From the NCBI RefSeq assembly GCF_030693625.1, contig NZ_JAUYAF010000084.1, positions 39,521 through 103,520 on the forward strand: DNA of 64,000 nt. The letters run 5' to 3'. Made by a program: the position numbers and the translations under genes. Under the pieces are notes generated by a model, which saw only the letters and a list, made by a program, of their open reading frames with translations, did not search any database and was not told the origin of the DNA. Origin of the DNA: Phenylobacterium sp. Lineage in GTDB: Bacteria > Pseudomonadota > Alphaproteobacteria > Caulobacterales > Caulobacteraceae. Below are positions 58,667 to 64,000 of the stretch, one piece after another (within the stretch, counting starts at the first letter, position 1; the number at the start of each line of letters is the position of its first letter).

Positions 58667-59327
58667 ATGAAGACGATCGCGGTGCTGTCCCATAAGGGTG
58701 GGTCAGGAAAGACGACGGTGCGGTGAACCTGACCATCGCCTGGCGAGTGTTGGGCGGGCGCACCACCTGGCCGACGCCGATCCGGCCCGCTGCGCCTCCG
58801 ACAGCCTGCGAAAACGATCCGACCACAGCTCGCTGGTGGTGGAGACCTCCGCGGCCAAGCGCGATGCGCTCGCCTATGTCAGGGGCAAGGGCGGCTGCGA
58901 CGTGCTGATCATCGACACCCCCGGCGACCCCGACAACGGCATGATCGAGCCCGTGAAGGTGGCCGACCTCTGCATCGCCGTCTCGCGCCCGACCTATCTG
59001 GACGTGGCCGCCACCCTGCGGACCGTCGAGCTGGTGCGGCGGCTGGGACGCCAGGGGGTGGTGCTGTTCAACCAGCGCCCGCCCCGCCGCAACGGGGTGG
59101 AGTCCGCCGTGGTCAGCGGCGCCATGGACATCCTGAGGCGCGGCGGGCTGGAGGTCTGTCCGCTGGCGTTGCAGACCCAGGCCGCCTACCAGCGGCCCAT
59201 CGCCCAGGGGCAGGGGGTGGGCGAGTACGAGCCCGGCGGGAAGGCCGACGCCGAGATCGCGGGCCTGCAGGCCTATGTTCAGGCCAGGACCGAGAGCGAG
59301 GACCGCGAGCGGGCGGCCAACGACTAG
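58667..59327 (+). pseudogene. ParA-like ATPase with two frameshifts
   Basis: The 5' frame from ATG 58667 reads MKTIAVLSHKGGSGKTTVR then stops; the Walker A ATPase loop is intact. The sequence continues one base off as VNLTIAWRVLGGRTT, then one base off again as LADADPARCASDSLR and on to the end. Both shifts equal single-base losses. The rest keeps CDVLIIDTPGDPD (Walker B) and the C-terminal part to 59327. It would be a ~220-aa ParA/MinD-like protein when repaired. It is either a pseudogene or two sequencing errors (the second in a C-run). Confidence 0.75.
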
Positions 59328-59416
59328 GACCGGGCGATCTCCTGCCGGCTCGGGACGATTTCTCGTCCGCCGCCCCGCGCGTCAGGCTAGGGTCGAGATT
59401 CCGGAGGACGATGACC

Positions 59417-59584
59417 ATGGCTGACCAAGACCCGCCCGCCGAAACCCCGATCCAGCGCGCCCTGCGCCTGAAGAAGGAGGCCCTCGACGCCAAGCCGAAG
59501 GATCCCCGCGGGGGCCGCTTCCAGCGCGAGCGCGCGGCCGCCGCCAGGTCGTCGTCGAAGTCCAAGCCCTGGATGGCGCGCTAG
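59417..59584 (+). CDS. Small basic protein of a common alphaproteobacterial type
   Basis: A 55-aa protein from ATG 59417 (GGAGG 9 nt away; ATG 59411 is also in frame). The pattern IQRALRLKKEALDAKPKDPRGGRFQRERAA...SKSKPWMAR fits a family of small basic proteins often found in alphaproteobacteria. Function unknown; it may bind nucleic acid. Confidence 0.68.
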   Translation: MADQDPPAETPIQRALRLKKEALDAKPKDPRGGRFQRERAAAARSSSKSKPWMAR

Positions 59585-59605
59585 AAGTTAGAGCCTCTGA
59601 CGTCC

Positions 59606-59800
59606 CTAGGCGTCGTCCCCGGCTTCCACCACGCCGCGCAGGTGGGCGAGGAATTCATCGCGTTCGGGCTGGGTGAAGGCCTGGCCCAGTTCCTGGGTGG
59701 CCTCGGCCAGGCTGTACTTGCCGTCGCTGAAACGCAGCAGGACGCTCTCGATATAGCGGTCGAGGAGGACGCGGTCGGGGCCGGTGAGATTATGGGTCAT
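59606..59800 (-). CDS. Small acidic helical protein, unknown
   Basis: A 64-aa protein from ATG 59800 (MTHNLTGPDRVLLDRYIES...). It is helical and acidic. The frame is open upstream but this Met has the better start. No family recognised. It lies between a small plus-strand gene and the DUF6454-like gene, on the same strand as the latter. Confidence 0.6.
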   Translation of the reverse strand: MTHNLTGPDRVLLDRYIESVLLRFSDGKYSLAEATQELGQAFTQPERDEFLAHLRGVVEAGDDA

Positions 59801-59844
59801 GCCGCCACCCTGCGCCCGCGCTCGCCCACGCGCCATGCGCTGGA

Positions 59845-60762
59845 TCAATTGGCCGGGGTCAGCGCCTCGTAGGCGAAGAGGGTGGAGCGGTCGTCGTCGG
59901 GCATGAACCAGGCCCTGACACCGGTGGCCGTGGCCTCCACATAGGTCGGGTTCTGGGTCATGGGCCGCCCGGACGGCGACCAGAGCAGAACCGGCGCCTG
60001 CCAGACAGGGCGGTGATCCTTGACGATCTCCAGCCCACCGAGGGTCAGGCCGCCCCCCTTGGGCGAGCGATAGTCGGCCAGGCCAGAGCACAGCATCGCC
60101 CCGCCGCCCAGGCCATGGCAGTCCTGGTAGTCGATGTAGCTGGAAGGGTTGCGCGCCACCTTGGGCGTCCCGGCCCTGCCGCCGGGGGTCAGCTTCCAGG
60201 TATAGAACCGCCGCCCGCCCCAGGAGACGCCCTGCAGCAGGCGGGTCCTGCGGTCATAGCTCACCGCCCCGATATGGTCGGCGACCCGCAGCACCTCCGT
60301 GGCCTTCAGGGTCTGCGGATCGACGCGGTAGACGATGGCGGCGCTGTCGGGGCGGTACTGCGCCACGCTGACCCACAGGCTCTCGCCATCGAAATCGATG
60401 CCGCCCGGATGATAGGCGTCCCCCTCCCCCAGCACGACCTGGCCCAGCAGGCCGCCGTCGGCCGACATGCGGAACAGGTGGCCGACGCCGGCGCCGGGGC
60501 TGCGCCCCCCGGTCGCGCCGGCCAGGCGGGCGGGATACTGCTTCACCTCGACGGAGGAGACGAAGAACTCGCCGCCGATCTTCACCATCCCCTGGGGATG
60601 GAAGGTGGGGAACTGGACAGGGACGGCGGCGGTCTGGGTCCAGGCCGTGGCCCGGTTCAGCTGGATCAGGCGATCGGCCAGGGTCGGCGCGGGGGCGGCC
60701 CCCAGCAGGCCGATAATGGCGGGAAGCAGCAGGCCGAGCCGCCGCAGGGCGCCCGGCCTCAT
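59845..60762 (-). CDS. Secreted beta-rich protein (DUF6454-like)
   Basis: A 305-aa protein with a signal (LRRLGLLLPAIIGLLGAAPAPTLA). Beta-rich with repeated segments: FPTFHPQGMVKIGGEFFVSS, GGIDFDGESLWVSVAQY, SYIDYQDCHGLGGGAMLCSGL. It resembles a beta-propeller, possibly the DUF6454 family. The ATG overlaps the serine-hydrolase stop by 4 bp, so the two are coupled; perhaps substrate binding or sensing. Confidence 0.7.
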   Translation of the reverse strand: MRPGALRRLGLLLPAIIGLLGAAPAPTLADRLIQLNRATAWTQTAAVPVQFPTFHPQGMVKIGGEFFVSSVEVKQYPARLAGATGGRSPGAGVGHLFRMSADGGLLGQVVLGEGDAYHPGGIDFDGESLWVSVAQYRPDSAAIVYRVDPQTLKATEVLRVADHIGAVSYDRRTRLLQGVSWGGRRFYTWKLTPGGRAGTPKVARNPSSYIDYQDCHGLGGGAMLCSGLADYRSPKGGGLTLGGLEIVKDHRPVWQAPVLLWSPSGRPMTQNPTYVEATATGVRAWFMPDDDRSTLFAYEALTPAN

Positions 60763-62033
60763 CCGCCGCGCCTGCGCAGCCGCCAGCCGAGGACCCCGGC
60801 GCCCAGCAGGATCACGCCCCAGCCGACGGCCAGGATGATCAGGGTCTGCTTGACCTCCATCAGCACCGTCAGGGCGTCGACATGGCCCGTGCGCCAGAAC
60901 ACCCATTCACCGGCCAGCCGGGTCGCCAGCAGATCATCGCCGGTCTCCAGCACAACCACCCCGTCGCCGCTGGCCGGATCAAAGCGCGCGGCGGTGTTGA
61001 TAGCCGGGAAGTTGTTGCCGTCATGACCGACGATGAAGTCGCCGGCGTTGTTGGGCGCGTAGAGCACCAGGCCCAGGCCCCAGATGTCGGCCCCGTACTG
61101 TGCGGCGTGGGGGCGGCGCATCTCGGCAAGCGTCGCGGGCCGGAGCACGCCCCGGCCTGCCGGAGCGCCATCCGGGCCCGGTCGCTGGGCGGCGATGAGG
61201 CGGGTCAGGTCGGCGGTGGAGGTGTAGAGCGAGGCCGCGCCGGTGGCCGTGAACCGGTAGTGGATCGCCTTGGTCCCGCCCGGGCCATAGATCTCGGCGA
61301 CATTGGCGGGCCAGGGCTCGGGCAGCAGGAAGGTGGACCGGGTCATGCCGAGAGGGTCCAGCACCGCGCGCCGCATATAGGCGGCGAAGGGCTCGCCGGT
61401 GACGTCCTCGATCAGCAGCTGCAACAGGGTGTAGCCGCCGCCGGAATATTTCCACCCGGCGCCCGGCTGGAGCCCCACCTTGACCGCGCCCTCGGCGTGC
61501 GGCGAGGCGTCGGCGGCCCGCGTGAGGGACTCCACAAGGGGCTGGACCGGCTGGCCGGGGGCGAAGCCTCCATAGCCCAGGCCATCGGTGAGGCCCGCCG
61601 TGTGGCTGAGCAGGCGGCGCACCGTCACCTGGCGATTGTCGAATTCGCTCGCGGGCAGCTTCCAGCGCTTGAGATAGGTGTCCACCGGGGCGTCCAGATC
61701 GATGTGGCCGGCGTCCACCAGGGTCATGACCCCGAGCGCGGTGATCCATTTGCTGAGCGAGGCCACCTGGAAGAGGGTGTCGCGGTCCACGGGCGCGCCC
61801 TTGGAGGCGAAACGCTCGTGCACGGGCCGGCCCTGCTCGATCAGCGTGAAGGCCAGGTTGCCGGTGGACTCCGCGGCGATCATCCGGTCGGCCGCCGCGG
61901 CGAAGGCGGCGGTGTCACCCTGCGGCGCCAGGGGCCGCCGCCACCATCCCTCCAGGGTCCCCGCCCCGACGAGCGCCGTCCAGACCGCCAGCACCCCAAG
62001 AGTGGCGACTCCAAGCAGGATCCAACGGCGCAT
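60759..62033 (-). CDS. Serine hydrolase, beta-lactamase/PBP4-like esterase
   Basis: A 424-aa class C beta-lactamase-fold protein from ATG 62033 behind GGAGGAGG. Ser92-x-x-Lys95 (ASLSKW) is the active site, Tyr196 lies in KYSGGG, and HDGNN is the third motif. An N-terminal membrane segment and a C-terminal one (LIILAVGWGVILLGAGVLGW) anchor it. Likely an esterase or D-amino-peptidase. Coupled by 4-bp overlap to the beta-rich gene downstream. Confidence 0.86.
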   Translation of the reverse strand: MRRWILLGVATLGVLAVWTALVGAGTLEGWWRRPLAPQGDTAAFAAAADRMIAAESTGNLAFTLIEQGRPVHERFASKGAPVDRDTLFQVASLSKWITALGVMTLVDAGHIDLDAPVDTYLKRWKLPASEFDNRQVTVRRLLSHTAGLTDGLGYGGFAPGQPVQPLVESLTRAADASPHAEGAVKVGLQPGAGWKYSGGGYTLLQLLIEDVTGEPFAAYMRRAVLDPLGMTRSTFLLPEPWPANVAEIYGPGGTKAIHYRFTATGAASLYTSTADLTRLIAAQRPGPDGAPAGRGVLRPATLAEMRRPHAAQYGADIWGLGLVLYAPNNAGDFIVGHDGNNFPAINTAARFDPASGDGVVVLETGDDLLATRLAGEWVFWRTGHVDALTVLMEVKQTLIILAVGWGVILLGAGVLGWRLRRRGG

Positions 62034-62107
62034 CGGCGTGACCTCCTCCAAGCTTGACCCTTGTTATCCGAGTTGGGCCGCTGCGTCAGGAGGGTTGGGC
62101 TTGGGCG

Positions 62108-62509
62108 CTAAGCCGCGACACGGTCCTTGCCGCCCAGCCCTTCGATAATCGGGCAGTCAGGGCGCTTGTCGCCGTGGCAGCTGCGCACCAGGACCCGCAG
62201 CGTGTCGCGGAGTTCGGTCAGCTCGGCGAGCTTGCGGTCGATCTCTGTCAGCTTGGCCTTGGCGATCGCCTTCACGCTCGCGCTCTCGCGATCCTTGTCG
62301 CTGTAGAGCGACAGGAGCTGGCGGCATTCCTCGACCGAAAAGCCGAGGCTGCGTGAGCGCTGGAGGAAGCGCAGGCGATGCACGTCAGACATCGAATAGT
62401 CCCGATAGCCATTGCCCGCACGGTCGGCCTGCAGCAGGCCGATGTCCTCGTAATAGCGGATCGTCTTGGCCGACAGGCCCGATTTTTCCGCTGCGTTTCC
62501 AATGTTCAT
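62108..62509 (-). CDS. cueR: CueR-type copper-responsive MerR regulator
   Basis: A 133-aa MerR protein: HTH (AAEKSGLSAKTIRYYEDIGLL), a dimer coiled coil, and the metal loop with Cys111 and Cys119 (SCHGDKRPDCPII), the CueR Cu(I)/Ag(I)/Au(I) signature. It lies just after copA, with its own 19-bp-spaced MerR-type promoter. It should activate copA and copper genes when Cu(I) binds. Confidence 0.9.
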   Translation of the reverse strand: MNIGNAAEKSGLSAKTIRYYEDIGLLQADRAGNGYRDYSMSDVHRLRFLQRSRSLGFSVEECRQLLSLYSDKDRESASVKAIAKAKLTEIDRKLAELTELRDTLRVLVRSCHGDKRPDCPIIEGLGGKDRVAA

Positions 62510-62535
62510 GAGGCGATTTCCATCTGACTTCGGTC

Positions 62536-62566
62536 AGCATAAAGGTTCTAGCTAGGGGAAGGTCAA
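62536..62566 (-). promoter_or_regulatory. MerR/CueR-type promoter before cueR
   Basis: On the minus strand, -35 TTGACC and -10 TATGCT are separated by 19 nt (TTCCCCTAGCTAGAACCTT), the over-long spacer that MerR proteins correct by untwisting DNA. The spacer has partial dyad symmetry and resembles known CueR operators. It drives cueR, whose ATG lies 27 nt past the -10. Confidence 0.8.
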
Positions 62567-62582
62567 GGGCGAGCCGAGGGGA

Positions 62583-64000
62583 TTAGCCGCCGGCGGCCAC
62601 GACGGGCGCGGCGGCGGCGCGCACCGGCGCCTTGAAGCGCTTCAGCCGCATGGCGTTGCCCAGCACAAAGACACTCGAGAGGGCCATGGCGCCGGCCGCC
62701 AGCATCGGTGACAGCAGCGTGCCGCTGATGGGATAGAGGACGCCCGCAGCCACCGGAATCAGGCTGGCGTTGTAGGCGAAGGCCCAGAACAGGTTTTGGC
62801 GGATGTTGGCGATGGTCGCCTTCGACAGGGCGATCGCGTTGCTCACCCCCAGCAAGTCGCCGGACATCAGCACCACGTCAGCACTCTCGATGGCCACGTC
62901 CGTGCCGGTGCCGATGGCGACGCCGACATCGGCCTCCGCCAGGGCCGGAGCATCGTTGATGCCGTCGCCGACGAAGGTCACGGCGCGGCCGCCGGCGCGC
63001 AGGCGCTTGATGGCCTCGACCTTGCCGTCCGGCAGCACCTCGGCGACCACCTCGTCGATGCCGAGTTGGGCGGCGATGGCCTCCGCCGTGCGGCGGTTGT
63101 CGCCGGTGATCATCGCCACCTTGAGGCCCATATCATGCAGGGCGCGGATGGCCTGAGCCGTGGTCGGCTTGATCGGGTCAGAGACGGCGATCACGGCGGC
63201 CAGCTGGCCGTCTATGGCGGCATAGAGCGGGGTCTTGGCCATCTCGCCCATGCGGACAGCGGTCTCTGCGAACGGCCGCACGTCGATACCCAGCTGAGCC
63301 ATGTGGCGGTCTGCGCCGACAGCGATGCGATGGCCGCGGACCATGGCGTTGACGCCATAGCCGGGCACGGCATCGAAGGCGCTGACCTCGTGGAGGGCGA
63401 GCCCTTCGGCCTGGGCCGCGGCGACGATGGCCCCCGCCACAGGGTGTTCGGACTGTCCCTCGACGGCGGCGACCAGCGATAGGACTTCAGCGCGCTCAAA
63501 GCCTTCAACGACTTCCAGATCGGTCATCACCGGCTTGCCGGCCGTGAGCGTGCCGGTCTTGTCCAGCGCAACCACCTGGACAGACTTCAGCGACTGCAGC
63601 GCTCCGCCGTTACGGAACAGAACCCCCAGTTCGGCGGCCCGGCCGGTGCCGACCATGATCGAAGTCGGCGTGGCGAGCCCCATGGCGCACGGGCAGGCGA
63701 TGATCAGCACCGCCACCGCATTGACCAGTGCGAAGGCGACGCCCGGCTGCGGCCCGAAGACCAGCCAGACGACGAAGGTCAGAACAGCCGCGACCATGAC
63801 CGCCGGCACAAACCAGGCGGTGACCCTGTCGACCAGGGCCTGGATCGGCAGCTTGGAGCCCTGCGCGGTCTCAACCATGCGGATGATCTGGGCGAGCAGC
63901 GTGTCCGCCCCGACCTTGGTGGCGCGATAGGTGAAGCTGCCGGTCTTGTTGATCGTGCCCCCGATCACCTCGGCCCCCGCCGCCTTCATGACCGGGATCG
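62583..64000 (-). CDS. copA: Copper-translocating P1B-type ATPase CopA, 3' part
   Basis: About 472 residues in the window; the start lies past 64000. It exports Cu(I) from the cytoplasm. Motifs: [10 protein letters not shown] in the membrane ion path, [11 protein letters not shown] (phosphorylated Asp), [21 protein letters not shown] and [11 protein letters not shown]. [17 protein letters not shown] end with Ala/Pro tail. ATG 63989 is internal ([10 protein letters not shown] lies just after). It is followed by cueR on the same strand. Confidence 0.94.
   Translation of the reverse strand, partial: IPVMKAAGAEVIGGTINKTGSFTYRATKVGADTLLAQIIRMVETAQGSKLPIQALVDRVTAWFVPAVMVAAVLTFVVWLVFGPQPGVAFALVNAVAVLIIACPCAMGLATPTSIMVGTGRAAELGVLFRNGGALQSLKSVQVVALDKTGTLTAGKPVMTDLEVVEGFERAEVLSLVAAVEGQSEHPVAGAIVAAAQAEGLALHEVSAFDAVPGYGVNAMVRGHRIAVGADRHMAQLGIDVRPFAETAVRMGEMAKTPLYAAIDGQLAAVIAVSDPIKPTTAQAIRALHDMGLKVAMITGDNRRTAEAIAAQLGIDEVVAEVLPDGKVEAIKRLRAGGRAVTFVGDGINDAPALAEADVGVAIGTGTDVAIESADVVLMSGDLLGVSNAIALSKATIANIRQNLFWAFAYNASLIPVAAGVLYPISGTLLSPMLAAGAMALSSVFVLGNAMRLKRFKAPVRAAAAPVVAAGG

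Overview
The window is GC-rich alphaproteobacterial chromosome, most likely from the Caulobacterales (Caulobacter or Phenylobacterium type). Reasons for this placement are an RcdA-type (DUF1465) protein next to DUF1192 and rpmE, CpdR/PopA-pathway type biology implied by RcdA, many TTG and GTG starts, and abundant Caulobacter-like intergenic palindromes. Genus and species cannot be fixed from the sequence alone. I see no tRNA, rRNA, CRISPR array, phage or transposase.

Region 1 (1-11019) is housekeeping and redox metabolism. It holds the 3' end of purT, a gap-pgk-fba glycolytic run, a secreted glycerophosphodiesterase, an efp-suhB overlap, thiE, a cyanide-insensitive-type cytochrome bd operon (cydA-cydB-DUF2474), and a bfd/bfr iron-storage pair behind a Fur-like box.

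Region 2 (11101-21324) is transport and cell-cycle functions: an MHS-family symporter with a large extracytoplasmic insert, an ABC exporter, rpmE, rcdA, DUF1192, a quinone oxidoreductase, and a nitrate-type ABC operon (porin, binding protein, permease, ATPase). The nitrate operon has a leader RNA that reads as a two-hairpin ANTAR (NasT/NasR-type) antitermination switch.

Region 3 (21750-37576) is lipid and envelope functions: an SDR, three tandem GPH-family symporters followed by a convergent double-TetR regulator, a YdbH-YnbE-YdbL intermembrane-bridge cluster, another SDR, and a FadB-like protein with a thiolase for beta-oxidation.

Region 4 (37948-50748) is accessory: two SGNH hydrolases, a lactone-oxidase-like flavoprotein overlapping a cytochrome c, a luciferase-like monooxygenase with an alpha/beta hydrolase, DUF2061-dps behind a second near-identical Fur-like box, a Thr/Pro-linker autotransporter, and a LuxR regulator fused to a degenerate alpha/beta hydrolase. 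Several secreted proteins here are unknown.

Region 5 (50796-64000) is signalling and copper: two hybrid sensor kinases, an RNase HI, a HisKA_2 kinase, a frameshifted ParA-like gene, small basic proteins, a serine hydrolase paired with a secreted beta-rich protein, and a copA-cueR module cut by the right edge.

The strongest unusual signals are the ANTAR leader (21344-21459), the shared Fur-like box linking bfd/bfr with DUF2061-dps, the LuxR/pseudo-hydrolase fusion, and a bacterioferritin lacking one ferroxidase glutamate.
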